Shown here: positions 1-16,000 of the stretch, one piece after another
How the letters are laid out: every line of letters begins with the position of its first letter
How positions within the stretch are numbered: position 1 is the first letter of the stretch
Source: Angiostrongylus vasorum
Lineage: Eukaryota; Nematoda; Chromadorea; Rhabditida; Metastrongylidae
Length of the DNA stretch: 64,000 nt
Assembly (NCBI GenBank): GCA_018806985.1
Contig: JADANN010000147.1
Coordinates: 57,937-121,936, forward strand
Direction of reading: 5' to 3'
The notes under the pieces: generated by a model
The model's database searches: none
Told to the model about the DNA's origin: nothing
The model's input: only the letters and a program-made list of their open reading frames with translations
Translations under genes and position numbers: made by a program

Positions 1-34
1 GCAGGTTCTACAACGGCGTTCTTCCATCTAGCCG

Positions 35-135
<101 letters not shown>

Positions 136-1435
136 AGTAATGAAACAAGGGGAAATCGATGTAACTCTGTGTCAGCTAAAGATGACCTCCCTGGTAATGG
201 TTACAGGGTGTACACTTATCCGAAGCGAAAAGAACTATTAACATACAAAATAACCAAGGTATATCATCCGTAGTACGAGCATTTGAATAATGCATACTTC
301 TCAACTAAAAGAAACATAATCGAATCATAATGTTTGCTTCTTGGGAAAACTGCCTTCGTTCTTATGGATTCGTAGCATTTTTTATACCGGAATTAGATTT
401 TTATTTGTTCATAGATAGCATACAACTGACGAGCAACTCGATATGAGCTATAAAAGACCAGTGTAAAGGGTGTACACCTAAGCCAATACGTTTATAAAAA
501 AGATTACGGTAACGTGCTACTGTAAGCCGTTCCTAAGGTAATTCTGGATCGATAACCGCAAACGGTTGTGCCAATGACATCGAATAAATGGCAATTAATA
601 CAAAAAGACACATGTTAGCAGATATCAGAGATAACATTCCTTAGAGGTTCACAAGGCGCAACAACTCATCACTAGCAAATTATAGGAGCTAAAAATGTAA
701 AAATGAATAACCCAAACTAAGAAGTGTCCAGATTTCAGAGTCCAAAAATGACTACTCGACTAAAGAAAGCAGTGCTGTGCATGATCGAAAAAGATGGTGA
801 AAAGTTCCAATTAAAGAACGAAAGAAACCTAACAAATGGTTCCTACTTTCGTTCCTACGAATAAGCTAGAAAATCTGACAAAAGCTATTCGTCTAATCAA
901 CGGAGAAAATGCTTATGTTGGAAAGAAGCACGCTGGCTTCAAAAATGCGGAAGATGGGAGACAAATCACGTTGGTGCAGACAGTAAAAAACAAAATAAAC
1001 AAAACATCGAGTGGTATCGACCAAGAGATCGGATAAGATACAGACTGCATTCACAGTGAACAAATCGCCAGCGATTTACCATCATAGATACATAGGCACA
1101 GGAATCTAATAGCAAAGGGTTAAAGATAATAACACGTTATGAGAACAGGCAATTCATATCAAAATGATACTAGTAACCGAGAGATTAACGGTGAGGTATT
1201 TTAAGGAGTAGAAATTAAAAATGATCCAATAAAAAGAACAAATTTGTTCTCAAAACGTAATTCTTGGAATGCTCGTTTCCTAGGAAAAGTTGAACATAGG
1301 CTTAAGTGCATCAAGCACGTGGAATAAATTGCTTTCCTTAAAACATCTGGATGGAACTCTGCACCAACCTTCTGCTCACTGTGTTAAAATAATCCATTCC
1401 TTTTCCTATCGGTTTGTGAAATTCACTCATGGAAG
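136..1435. other. 3' flank of cdc-14, no gene seen
   Basis: AT-rich sequence downstream of the cdc-14 stop. It contains short chance frames only, with no repeat from the named families and no clear minus-strand AATAAA near the stop. Confidence 0.5.
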
Positions 1436-4400
1436 TTATTTCTTCCGTCGTGAACCAAGAAGAGCTTCAGTATTCGCTGGAAGTTTGAGTGCTGCATTGG
1501 GAAGAGTGCTTCTTGCTGTACAGTGCGTGAAGCGAGAACGCAGATCATAAACGCTAGCAGGTGCACCAGGTGTTGCAGGCAATTCGACGCGAGTTCCTTG
1601 AGACGGATAAGGTCGGAGTCGAACGCCAGCAGCAATGCGTCGAATGTTTGAGGAGCTTTTACTCGATGCCGTGAAGCCTTTGGCACTTGTTTTTCCAGTT
1701 GCCACGATAACCCGAGATATCTACAACAAAAAATTTACATGGACTACTTAGAATCTATTGCGAAGAAGAAACACCCCCATTTTACAACAGCAGACTATGA
1801 ACTTGACCAGTATCAGATAATAAATACGGGACCATTTCGTGTCATGTAGTTATAATTCTTGCTGGAAAACCTTCCACATAAAGGAACACTCTATTCTAAG
1901 AAGTTGTGCATGCCCCACCAAGTTTCTCTCTAGAACAAGGAGATGCTACCAATTTTCTTCTTACTTTTCTAAAATAAATAATACTGCAGAGTAAGTCGTA
2001 TTATGACTCATTTATGTATATAAATGATGTTGTCAGTTTCTATTCACTGCTAACTACTTCTTAATGGCAAGGTATTATGTGAAATATAGCCACAGTGATG
2101 CTGAGATGCTTGCAAAACTCCGGACCGCTGGCGTCTGCGGTGTGGACCGAACACACTATTACCCTTTCGGAGAGCTAACGCGTTCACCACCGCGCCAAAA
2201 AGCCAAAACGAGCAACTCACATGGCGTAGTGGTGAGAGCGTTAGCCCCCTCAAAGGATAATGCGAAGTTCGGTTTCCATTGCAGACACCAGCGGTCCGAG
2301 GTTTTGCAAATATCTAAGCATCATTACGCTTACATAACATAAATGCCACTTTGAGATGGAGATGCTGTTACCAATATTTACTGCAAAGAAACCATAAGCA
2401 TTCAAATAAGCGCAAATAGAAAACCATCACACTGATTTTATGGGAAAACGTGACAAACACTATTAATCACATGCAGTAAAAACTACAAATTGAGCAACAG
2501 ATATAATCAGGGTGCTTTCATCTGGACGAATGTCAAAAAGGAAATCAGCTTAGCCAGAACTGAATGACAGATTCTTAACAGCACATTCTACACGAAATGA
2601 TACAGCACTACCTGTGGTACATCTATAGCATTTGATTTCACATTTACCTATAAATAAATGAAAGTACACGCGTAGTTTAGTCATGAACGAGGTAGAAAAA
2701 TTCTGAAAGAAACCAAATTATTAACGTCGTAGCCTGCCACCATAAAACAGTTCAACATATATTAGGCCGTTTAAACAACAACAATTTAAGAATTGGATTA
2801 TGAAAACACGAGACTAAAAATTGCTAAACAAATGCGAAACAGAAAGGACAGGATACGGGGAAACAAGAAAAAAATGAAAGAAAAAGCCTGGGGCGAAAGG
2901 ATCACGGAATCAACTTCATTCTGTTCCATTTAAGTATTAAATAACCAGCGCCCTAACGAAGAAAGCGCCAAAATGAAAAGCTTCAGAATTTCCACACGAT
3001 ACATTTAACATCATGTTTGATTGAAAAATTGTCCTAAGAGACGTAAGCACCCTTACTGCCTCTGTCAAAAACCCTATAAAACGGAAAAAAAAAATCTCTG
3101 CAGAAGAATTCTCTGCTCACACCAAAGTCCTAAATACTTAACAAAAATATAACGAAAAAAACTGCTCTAGTAATAACTCGAAAGTATGGTTATGTTTCTA
3201 AGCTATAACCCACTCTGTCTTCTTAGCTTGTCATGGATAGAGTTTACCATTCCCAAGACTGAGAATTAACATTCGTTACGGATAACAAGAAGACAAGGCC
3301 AATGAAGTGTTGACTATCTTAATCAAAACAGGAAAAGAGTGAGAAAGGGATATATTTTGAGCACACAGACATGCACTAACATGAATGGCAGCAACTAATC
3401 ACCGGCAGCTACTCTGATGTGCCGGAGAACTCGAACTAATCCCACAATATTCGAGCATAGCCGTTCAAATGGAGTCGCTGAAACACACCAACACCAGATA
3501 CTAGACTACAATAATGAATAGGCAAACCAAGTATAGATTAATATAGAAGCAACTAATGTGTCATTCTGAGGTGTTACAATTTGATGCCGTCGCTGTTTTC
3601 GTTTGAGTTAGAAGCTTCATGCAAGGGAAACAATAGTAACACAAAACTGTATATTTTCTCCATTAATATAAGTATATATAAATCAGTTTTAAGAAAAACA
3701 TATCCTAAAAGTTAAGACCATCCACACGTTTGGATGAATCTGCAAATAATGAGTGTAGTGACTTAGAAACAACAATTCAGAACATTAAACAAACACAAGG
3801 TGGTCAAAACAACAGCAGTTTCATTAGCGAAACAGCATAGTTGTCATCAAAGTAACCGAGTGTCTTTAATGTCTTAAACTCGAAGTAATTATTTTTAAAA
3901 CTGATACTAAGTTCAAACCGGGTCTTAAGCAAATGTGGTTGAAAAAACAGTAAAGAAGAACATGAAACACTTACTGGTCGAGGGTGCGCTGCAATAGCGA
4001 TGTTCCGTGCAATGGTACATGATCTTGAGGACAAAGCTGACGTTGACAAAGGCTTGATCGGAGTTGTTGGGGAGGAAAAGCGAGGCGACACAATCGGAAA
4101 CGCAGCAATATTTTGCATTCCAGACGAGGATAGCGACAGTTTTGTCTAGAAACAGATAAAACAAGTTCAAAAAGCATTATAAATAAATGATATGGAAGTG
4201 ATTCCTTGTGTTACACTGTTACTTCTTTTATTTAAGATGAGAAACTTTGATTCTAATATTGGGGGCACTTTCCTATGAAACTATAACAGAATACAATTGA
4301 ATGTTTACTTCTTAATGGGTAAACCATTTTTGCATTTCACAATTCTCTTTTTCTTCCCTAGAATTTGAAGGTATTCCCGTTCCTGAGTATAAAGAAGTAC

Positions 4401-7400
4401 AAGAAAAAATAAAGACAATTGTAATAGCTCAAGATAACACGGCCATCGAGGATTTCCGGGAAGTAAAGTCTTGTCAAAAAATTAATGTTAAGCACCGAAC
4501 CGCCAGTGAAAAGAATATTTAACACTGTAAAGGATAATGTAAAGTAAAGCTCACATTGTCGTAAATAGGTCCACCCTTGTATCCTTGTGAGTTTTCCAAC
4601 GTTTTGCTAGCTGTAGTTGGCGAAATATCGGAATGAAGCGAGGAAGAAACATGGGATGCCCGTTGGCTGCGCGCTTTCATTAGTAACAACTGATCACCTT
4701 GAGAACAACCAAACGACTCGAGGCTCGTCTGCAATTAAGTTCCGTCTTTGTAAGTATAAAAGTAGAAATCGGTTATGTCATTATAAGATGATACTTGAAC
4801 TCTGTATCGACCCTCACAACTCCTTCACTAAGTATTGAATATTTCCAAAATATTGGCAGAAATTTGAAGAAATAAAACTTTCACAAACTGAACAGCAACG
4901 GACAATTATCAAGGTCGTCTAAAATTGTGATTCCGGTTACCAGATGTAGAATTTCCAAGTGACAATTTGCAGCCAAGTGCTTCAACGTGTAAAAACATTA
5001 AAACTTTGAGAACAAGTAATGATATTTAAGAGTTCAATTTCAACAGGAAGAAAAAGTACACACAATCTATCTCGAGAATGTTAGTATCCCACTTTTTTTA
5101 CATAACCCATCACCGCATATATTGTGCCGATCCCAGCACCTATCGTATTCGATTACCTTCCTTGCACTTATCATCCACAAAGGTCTTCGGGTTCGCGTGT
5201 ATGTTCGGCTACGCTTAATGGTTTCTGGCGATCTTTGCGAATGTCGTTGAATAGTAGTCGACAAGATTCTCCCTCCGAAACCTGGTCCTGGGATAACAGT
5301 ACTAACGTGTTCATAGGTATTGTGGACTTGAGAAAGCTTCCCCAATAAGATTGGCACCAAATCCCCTACCTCTCAGGGTTTGAAGGCTTAGTTCGCCCAG
5401 TGCAGCGTCAGAACCAGGGGCCATGAGCGTATTGAACGGCACCGTTACTACTGCCCTGGCCTCGCACCTTGTACTTCACGTTCCCAGCACTTCTTGCACT
5501 CGATTAGTTTTCCTCGAAATTATCGTCCACAGTGGCCCTCGAAGATTTCGCGTGTTCTTTCAGCTGCTGAATGAGGATTTCATCCTCTTTGTGCACACCG
5601 AAGAATGCTGATCGAGTCGATCCTCCTTGCAGTCTTGGAGACAGATGAGCCAACACGTTCGCCCTGTGGAAGCGTTGGGGAGGTGGTCAAAGTAGCGCCT
5701 CTTACTCATCACTAACCATTGCGCTATCCCCCCGCTCCTGTATCTTACTGCTATGTAAAAACCAAGAAACAGCAACGGAAACAAAGGGAAGATGGAAATT
5801 GAGAACATACAGAGGGGTTCCATGCGGTCTTGCTCTGTAATAGTCTTACTGCTCTTTCAAGAAGACGTGGATAATGCTACGACTTCCACAGATCGACCAT
5901 ATAATTCTCTAAAAAAAGGTGAAAACTACTCGATGTTGATGTCGCTCCATCTTACAACAGATCACGTCACTGTATTCTTACAGCGAAGTGTCTTTTTAAA
6001 CATAAAACAGATAGAATCCAATTATAATGGGGAAAGAAATAACTAATCCAACAGTGCTTCATCAATACTAGCGCTCCCTTAAGCAGTAATGACTGCAAAA
6101 GTGAAGGACCGGCGGAATACCACGAGACAGAGATGAAAACTTTCCGAACCTGTACAGAGCACGTTGTTGTTAATCGAAAAATAGCAAATTTCCAACAGGC
6201 AAAACTAAATGACTTCTCAAGAAAGATACCTGCGACGATGCTACAAATTTCGAAAGAGTGGTCATCAATGCTGTCTTCAAAAAATGTAATATACAAAAGT
6301 TTTCATAAATATCCACAGGCGATGACCGCATAAATAGCATGAAGAAGGAAAAACATGAAGAAGTTCACGAGATCATCACAAGCACCAGAACATATGTACA
6401 TATATCGAAGAACTCGCAATAAAGTGAACTTAGAGAGCAAGTTGAACTTCGTGATTTATTTGGACGGATTAAATTAGAACACCCCGGAAGATTATAGATA
6501 ACTGTCGGAAATATCTTTCTGTTAAGCTTCGTTGAGGACGAGAAAGTAACCACCTGTGTAGAGATAATCACTATCTTTTCAATACCTTCCTGGATTATTA
6601 ACTTAATACGAGTTTGGCAAACAATATTTATTCGGCTAACGGTTCAGCATCTTCGTCTTCATCAGAACCGATGGTCCGACTCGATGGTCCACAGATGGTC
6701 GTCTTCTCGATGTGACGTCTTCATCTTTGTATCTAGTCGGATCTTCCTCACTGGGACATCTTTCAAATGCGGCATTCTGAGCCGGCGACGCTCTTTCATA
6801 TAGGATGCCAGCCATTGACAAAAATGATTCTCCGTTCATAACAACTTGTTTTTTTTCAATTCATCTTGCAGCAGTTGGTATTACATCAGCCAGCACATAG
6901 TACATTGAAGAATACAACCTTTCCATCTTAGATGGAAAATGTGTACGATGCGCCTTGCATTAAAACTCTTGCTGACTCTAATAATCACTGAACAACGACG
7001 ATGTCGTCAAAGCAATTATGTATACTCCAAGGAAAATAAAGTAAGGAGTACGATTAGCAATGAAAACATGTTTTTTTTTCGACAGGATGATTCTTATTCG
7101 GTTAAAAGAAACCACCTCAACCATCCGTGGAGAAGGCATGTTTCCATTCTTGTCTATTGTTTTCCTCAACTTTCGACGAAGCGGCAATATGTTTGGGCGT
7201 TGACGAGGCAACATGTTTTCACCGTTTGACGTAACCGGGTGAGACAGACTAATTTCGTCCACCTGGAAATATCACTGAAGCAATAAGAAACTCGAAAACA
7301 GACTCTGATAAATAATTTACTCTTTTTCCTGATAAGCAGATACGAGATTGTTTTTTATACTTCATTGTTATTATACTTCACTGCTTTTCTTGATGAGCAA

Positions 7401-10400
7401 AGACGACGCTGTTATTACAGCATTTATTAATGCAGAATAGCTTGAGCTTCGGTGGCTTCGCCTTCTTGAGAGGCTAGAAAGTTCAAATCGACATGCAAAT
7501 TACTCAGCCAAACATTTTCATAACCTCAGTAGACAAAAATTAACATCTATGTCTTAATTCGCATAATAATGACCGTGTTAGAGGGCATGACTATCTCTGA
7601 CGACGAGCGCTCACTATTAGAATTGGGTTCAAGTTTTCTCACCAACGCAACCCATTTGGAATGAAACCTTATGCAGGATCGCGTGCAGTCTGCAAGCAGC
7701 TTCAAGATCGACTCCGCAACAAAGTTAGAATTGAAATACCAAACAGGAATTAGCAACAAGAAGTAGGAAACATTATCGCCACCCTCCTTTACACAAGCAT
7801 TCTCTACACAGCAAGACTGCAACAGCGAAGTAGATATCAATTCTGGCATATTTTTCTGACGAAACTCTGTAAATCCTTAACCACTACCGCGACAGAAAGT
7901 GTAGTTCCAACCTTAAAGCAGCACAAAAAATGTGGTATGAGACAGAGCCGAGAACTAATAAAATAAGAAACTATTAGACTATGAGCTGGTGATAAAAGAT
8001 AGGGAGTTTGTAGTAATTCTTCGCCAGTTAGATGTTCAGATAACAGAAAAACTTCTTGAAGACGCTTCCCTTTATCGCAGATTATGTGAAAAGGAACTTA
8101 AAAATCCACACCTGAAACTGAGCACGGAATGGCTCAAAGCGGCAGGCGCGGCAGAGTCAAATTATTTGTTAATTAGCGATTTAAAACTGAATTACCAATG
8201 CAAATCACTAACAATTACGCTAGCAATGACCGATGATATGGCGCCTAGTGACATCTCAACCTTCAAGGTTAGAACGACCACCAGTATAGACGGGCCAATG
8301 GATAGAAAAAGCTTGCTTTACAAACTTAACTGTCACCCAATTGCTGAGACAAATCTCAGCCCATCTCACGAATACCAAAATTTGCCTGGAGCGTTTACGC
8401 AACGCACGTTCTAACATCGCGTACGTTATGGATAGGTAAACACGAAAAGTCATGACCCCAAGCGATGATTCTAGCAAGAATAAGGTCCCGTCTATGCTGC
8501 TTTTTATTTCCAGCGAAATAACTACACCTGTGAAACGTTGGGGTCAGTATTAAATATCAGGTAACTGTAGTTCGAAACCTCTGCGTGATGGTCAATATAC
8601 AACGCAAAATTGCATAATACTTCCTAACGGTAGAGATGGGGACTCCGTGAGTTCTGATGTACCTAATCTCTTGTATGAAGACGAACCATTGGCAAAACGG
8701 GTAGCGTGAGTTTAAAAGAACACCCAGTCGGTAAACTTAAATTGGAATTAAACACTCCACAAGGTGCGCATAGGAAACAAAAACATGATGGGAAAGATTT
8801 TAAAACAAAAGTCCCTATCTTCGCACAGGAATCCAAAACATCAGCTTGTATATACTCTTGAAGAGTTTTGGATTAAATCCAAAAACCCAAAAAGTGCACC
8901 GCAAGTAGAAGGGTCTTGTGATGATGCGTGACCTCATGCCATACCTCAGCCTGATTCGTTGACCTGACCCAAGCACGTTGCTCAGCAATGTAACACTCTG
9001 TGCGGCTGGTCTCCACCATTTAACTGGAAGACTTATCACGATCAAAACGGTGAGTGTTTAAAAGAAGCTGTTCATTTTCCTAATGGAAATTTACGTGTTA
9101 AATCTTGTCCGCTAAGATTATAAAAGTCTTTGGTTGAGCATACTGCGGGTCACGCTGACCTCCTTAGGCTCAGAAGAAGGCGAGACAGCCGAAACGCCGG
9201 CTATTCTTTATTAATAAATGGTGTAATACCCATCTCGTATTTGCTTGTCAAGAAAAACGGCGAGTTAATTATAAATAGAAAGGTTAGAAGATAGTCTTTC
9301 CATGGAATTGTTACTATACTATTTATTTCCTAACAGCTAACGCATCGACGTATTTCGCTTTCTTTACAGCCCAGAAAGGTAAAGTTGGTCCGAAATCTAT
9401 TTCGCGAAATAGTTATACAACCTCAACAGAAAAACCTGGAATCTAAGTTTCAATCATGTAGGAAATAGCCTGCTTACATTATCATAGTTTTTTTATGACT
9501 CCTCCATTTATTGATGTAGATCGTCCTCACAGCTTTACTTGGGTAGGTAATGTGCCTCCTTTCTGAGGCGCAAAGATCAGTCTGAGATATTGTGTGAGAT
9601 CACACGTAACAACAATGTATTCCCCTTGCAAGTGCATTTCTGAATTATCCGCGGGAGTATTTCGCACGAAATGAGAAGGACGGTAAAGGTAAGGAACTAG
9701 AACCAAACCTTGCCAATGGGTTCATGTACAAAAATAGAACCACCAGTACTCAATCTCTGGCCATTACACGTACGGCGACGACTAATCCACCCACTCTACA
9801 AAAAGAGATGGACGAATGTTTTCAGTTCTTGAAACAACAAATGTTCCTCGTACTATCCGAAAACTGGACTTTTTAGGCACTCCTTTAAGAGGGCCATGAG
9901 CTGCTGAGCCGAGAAGCCATAAATCCTTGTTATTCCTTTTACTCCTTCAGGATCCACAACGAGCTCGCTAATTGCTTGCCTTGTGGAACCATTCGACACG
10001 TTTTTATAAACGACGGTGATGTCGGACAGTTACATAAAGTCAATCCGGGATAAACGGAAGAAAAGAAATGGCTTCCGTTTATGAACGTTCACACTAACCT
10101 ATCCAAAAAACAGCTCCACCACCAAATGGTACCGAAATCGAAGTGGTAAACACCCTGGATCATTACCTCTCCAATCACCATCAAGGAGAAACCTTGTGAA
10201 AAACATGTTGGACAGCCAACAATGTGTGCAAGTGGCTATAGGAGAACAACCGCTTGGGACTCCTTTAAAAGATAAGCCATACCACACAGCACAAATTTAA
10301 TTACTTACTTGGACACCTAAACCGTCCGGCTAACCTGGTAGTGCGGACCTCAGTACATTTTCCAGTCCGTTCTCTTTCACGAAACGGTATTTCGAAAATG

Positions 10401-13038
10401 TTGCCATATGTGAATGCAGAACGTCGACGTTAGCCGCGAACACTGTCCACAAACTGTTTGGGTGGTCGACCAAATAGGGACGTTTGCATTCTCTTGGAGT
10501 CCTTAGCGATGTTCTTTTTGTATCATCCTTTCTTCTCATTATACGATCGGCTCATTTGCTGCTTCGTTATCGATGTATACTCTGCTAAATCTTTCAAGAT
10601 GTGATAGATTACGAAGATATGAGCAGCGCATTTTAAACTGGACAATGAGAGCGTCGGTTATATCTCAGAAAAAATATTTCAGAGAAGAAGAAACCGCTCA
10701 AGTGTCGTTCGCGCTTGATAGACAAGTTTAGCGAAAATAAATGTTGGGAAATTGGTACCAGACTCGCCCAGGGGAAAAGTCCACCTTCTGCATTCCAAAT
10801 GAAAACGCCCCCAACCTGGCTATCCGCGAACTCCACGGAGAATTGACTCCAGCAGAATTTAACGACAACCATAACAAAAGGGAAATCTTCTCAAGTAGTA
10901 GCCGAACTTACGTGCAGAAAGTTTTAATACCTACACGGATGACGGATGCGAGGAAACCAACTGAACCAAGGAACTCCTGGGTTCCACACAGTGAATGTGA
11001 GAAAGAAAACGGCTCTGAACAAGTCGAAATGAGCCGAAACGTTAGCTATGATGAAATAAATAGTATACTAATAACGCCATGTATGCTCATCACGCCATGT
11101 ATGCTCATCATGAAAACAGTAAACTGTTTCAATCAATAAAGGGAAAGAGAAGCGAATACACGAGTCGTTAAAATATGACACACACTGGTCTTTAATGGTA
11201 AGCATAAAAAAAAATGAAAATAAAAAAAAATATAAAATCTGTTTATGAAAAACATGCACGAAATCTAGTGAACTATCAAGGAAATCACAATGTTAAAACT
11301 ATCCACCACATTATCCAAGGCTTTTGCTTTGTCTTTCTCTCAGTCATTTTCTTTCTCTACTAGGAAATTTCTGTGAAGGTACCTGAGAGGTGAGTTTGCC
11401 TACTGTTTTCTTTTCCGTAGAATCTGGAACATTGTAACGTCGAGCCTTCTGAACAACACTGTTTTGGGACATAGACCAGCAGAACTTTTGCATTGATACC
11501 TATAATTATGAGACTTACTAGCTTTATATCAGGCAATAACCATTTAACGAGAAATCTCTCTATCTAAATTAACTCGCAATTAAGTGAAATCGGCATGAGA
11601 AAAAGAAAAACCAAAAACACACAAGATATTCCTGTTGAGGACCAATTACGCTACCCGGTCGGCATATTCTCAACCATGCCATGCACTCAGCAGCGTTCAA
11701 CCCAAACTCTTTCATCATCCAGCATGCGATAAGTGTACCCGTACGGCCAAGACCAGCTTTACAGTGCACTGCAACAGCGCCTTTGGCATTATCTACCACA
11801 CTAATAAATCTTTCAACAATTTTCTCAGATGGTGTACTGCCGTCAATGAAAAACAAGTCGACATGGTCAAAGCCAGCATCCGTGAACCTGTGCGTAAATT
11901 TTTTCACTCATAATGCCGCAGAAACATGAAATAAAACCTTTTTACAAGAAAAATCTCAGGATAACAGACGAACTTCTTTGCATCGTACATCCTTACGTTC
12001 AAACGCACAACCGTTGTTATATTAGTTGCACGAAAGTATTCAAAATACGTTTCCGGTGAATGATACGGGTACCCTGAAAACCCACAGAAAAAGTTTCAGT
12101 GCAAACCTTAAGAAGAGAAGATGTAAAGAATAATAACACCAAATTTCATAAAAAGCTAAAAGGTTCTCGGTGTTGATCAATCTCTGAGGGATGCGCCATG
12201 CATTCGACTTCACTAGGTATCGTTGGAGGTGAATAAATGAATATCTGGGCTTTACAATGATTCGCGGAGGCCTACCGATGTGTCGAGCCAGTGCTGCTAT
12301 CCTCTTAGACAAATCTGGTACCAATTTGCCGAACTCAGAGGGATGGAAGGCTTGGTGAGTCTGGGTAGTGGGATCGGTACCGAGTGTATTGCAGAGCGCT
12401 TCCGACGACTGCACCACACGCGCACCATCAAAATTCCACAGGAGCTTATAAATGAAGCAAAAACCATATTGCAAATTTCATATAACTTCCAGATGAGGTA
12501 TAACGTAATCACCATTCTCAATACGACATTCGTTATGAGGCCCACAAAAACTAAGAATTTTGCCAGGTATGATCCAGTTCATGTCGCCATTCTCTACACG
12601 CTCGTATAATTCATATTCTTCGGCATCAAACGAAGCAATGTCAAACCACTTCAAGTGAAGCGCCTTTTCAACAGCTCTCAAGACATCATGCAGATGAAGC
12701 AAATACGTTGGTTCACCAAGTGCTGCATCGCGAAAACCAATGAATTTGGGAGGCTGAGCTGCTTCTAAACGGAGATAGGCAGCATCTGCAGAAATTCCCT
12801 GATATATGATCTGAAAAAAGGTAAACAGGTCCCGACATCAGATATTGTGCGTATCTCAATACTTTCTGCATTCAATTCGTCTCCTCCTAACCATCCGTAA
12901 TGAACGGTATCTCTACAACTGAATTACCCCCAACCCCAAATAAATAAGAACAACAGCAAATAAATGATATATACACATTTATATATGTGTGTATAAACAT
13001 ACATGTTCACATGTGTACACACTTGTGATATACACATA

Positions 13039-13088
<50 letters not shown>

Positions 13089-16000
13089 GTATATACATAT
13101 ACATATAACATTGAATAACAAAACTGAAAGAGCCGTAATACGAACCAGATACGATCCCATAATATAGGCTCCATTGACACGATTGCGCTCATCACTGCTA
13201 GTGTACACTACAATTTTTCGTTTCCGTTGAGCCTAAAAAGTCGTAACGCCTAGTAAGACTCCAAAAAAAAACGTAAAGAACAAAAAAATAGTGAAAATAT
13301 GAAATACGAAGGTATGAAATGCGAGAAAGTATTATTACAGAACTTGTCAATCTATGGTTCTAATGTCTTTAGATGAAATAGTCACCCACTAAAAACCTAT
13401 GTGTTAACGTACACGAGGCAATGATAAGATTCTCATGCTCATCTAAACTCTGCAGAGACGAGAGAAGTGGTGTACCCTAGAATCACATGCATTCTAATAT
13501 CATTCTAACATTTAACATATTATTTATTCACTCGAATACTTGGATGACCCACCATCACTGGTTGTGCGGGCACCAGCATAATACCCACTTTTTCGGAGTT
13601 TTGCTGGTTTCGCTATTGTTGTCCCATGGAGTGCCGAGGTCAGCGTTTCAAAAGTCTGCCCGAGATCGTCACCACCACAGGCATTTGCCGCCTTTGTGGA
13701 TCAGCCACGCGACTAGTTTGATACCAGGACGGTGTTGGATCCTAGCATTGGTTTAATCTTAGCTTGGCTTCCTAGTGGAAACGCTGCACTCCTTATCACC
13801 TTGGGAAGCCCTGGTGCGTGGGATGAATCCCGTCGCTGTGCATCGCAGTCCCTACACCCAGGAACACCTCCCAGCCACAATGAGAAGATAAACCGTTGAG
13901 AGGAATCTAACATATTAAGATATTTAACTATCTAACAACTCAATTTTGTCTTATTGGATAAAAGAAGTGCACATAAAGAGAGTGGACAGAACAATGGACT
14001 GTCCGAGTTCATCATTACGTCCCGCGGCATTCACTACAACTTGTTCCTTCAAAAGGCAACCACTTCTCAGTAGGTATTGGTCAAACGGCCACAACTGAAA
14101 GGATGGCCACATCACTTTTAGATATTTTTTGGTAATGGAAGTGAGTACCACCGGAATGGGTAAAAGTATTAGACACCCTTCCCAATGCCACATAGAAAAT
14201 CACAGAATTCAGGAATTCTTCGAAATAGTGACCCAAAAAGTACTTTACTGTTGCATTTTTAAAGCTTTTTCTGACTTATCTTAAAAATAACTCGATCAGC
14301 AAGTAAACATTAATAGCAGAAAGTGATGCCATGAAGTCAACTCTACAGCGCAAAAGAAAAGACTTTTTGTACAACAAATCCAACCTCAACGAGCCCATGA
14401 AGATATCCAGTGCATCTGTACAACACGGATAAATTGAGTGGACCAAAGTCCCCATAAAACGGCTCATAGTGTACCTAAAATAAACCTCTGCTTTCGTTTA
14501 AAAACCACTGTAATAATACAAAAACCGATAAGTCGTACGAAAGTAATACCAAAGCTATTGATAAGAGTGCTATATAAGTACAAAGCTAGTTAATGCAAAA
14601 ACGACTTCTCCTTATTTCAATCCTTCAAGAAAAAACAAATGTGTTTCAAAACTGACAACTTCGCTCTAATCCATCAAAGATCTCTTTTTTTCCTATCATT
14701 AGAATAGTTTCAATTAAAAACCAGTGTAGTATAAAAAGGTCCAACCATCAAATGAACTCTTCCTTACTCGTGTCAATCAGTATCCTGTGCGACCGAGAGT
14801 GACACTAATCAAACTGCGAAACGTATATTTGTTCTACGTGCGAAGGAGAAAATCAAAAGCATGTTTAGCACTTAAACGGATAACATCTCGATTGTGAATT
14901 CTTCGCCATTTCAGAATCGCACTTCTAATGTTGTACCGCAGGAAGACTACCGATCCGATGGTTAGAGTTCTTCACGAAAAACCTTGAAAAAAAGGTATGA
15001 TGCTCAACGAGTCCATAGACTGAGCAGAATACGCTGAGCTACTGTTACACGCGACAGGGGAAAAATGGAAGATTTACTGGCGCTCGCTCGAGTCACTCGA
15101 CGATCAACGGGACTCCAGGTGATACAGGTGAATAACGTAACAAAAGAATGACGCATTGCCACTGCTATAAAAAAAGGGCGTGTAACACAGTGGTCGGAGA
15201 TGCCTGCAATACATATGCGATCGATCCCCGTACCCAAGGCTCATTAAGCCTTCTATCCTTCGGTGTCGGCAAATTGGTAGTACCACACTTGTCTAAGAGG
15301 ATAGTAGAACTGGCTTGATATATCGGTAAGCCACCATGACACATTGTAAACACCAGATATGCATTCAGTCACCTCTAACGATGCTTAGTGAAGTGGAACG
15401 CATTCCTCAGGGATTAATCAACACCAGGAGCTTCATCTTTCTATAAAAAAAAACTACACACTTCAAAAAACGACCACTATCGCCTCTACTGTTCTCAGTA
15501 AATCACACAAAGGCTCACATCAAGATCTAGAAAATATACGTATGAGAAGTTTCAACGTTTTAAAATAACGTAGACATGAAAAATCTCAAAACGGTGCCTT
15601 GTAAGTGAGAATATAAGACAGAGAGAGAAGAAAAAAAGATAGAACAGACGTCCAACTCCTCGTGAAATTTTATAATAACGCTGGGCGTTCCACCTTTAAA
15701 TTCGAAACAGTCTGGTGACCTGATTCGTACTTGGGTATCGAACAATGTGATCACAATATGATCGATCGAAGCGATCTGATCAGCAAGGCGATTTGTGTTT
15801 TGTAAAAAAAATTATGGATGTCAAAGACTTCTTAGCTACCAAAAGTGTTACTTTCTTACTTTTTGAGTCATTAAAAAAACAGCCTAGTTGCGAATCCATT
15901 AATAAACAATTCAGGATTATGTTTTACCCAAATGGATATCCGATAACACGGTCCTAATAGTAAGATTAGCACCAGAGATGAAAAGACTACAACAATGAGA

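Noticed and set aside
1423..1686. Second minus-strand frame over the last cdc-14 exon
   Set aside because: Out of phase with the upstream exons; the frame ending GSRRKK continues the gene.
7989..8414. 141-codon open frame on the plus strand
   Set aside because: It starts with GTG, has no domain or signal I recognise, and lies inside a cdc-14 intron among mobile-element relics.
10741..11139. 132-codon open frame on the plus strand
   Set aside because: Antisense to a cdc-14 intron. The first bases resemble the S1 core (GGTACCAGAC), and the composition is low in hydrophobic structure. No homologue recognised.
11635..11913. Plus-strand open frames over the phosphatase exon
   Set aside because: Shadows of the cdc-14 catalytic exon on the opposite strand.
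12924..13208. Tyr/Ile-repeat peptides
   Set aside because: Translation of an (AT)n microsatellite.
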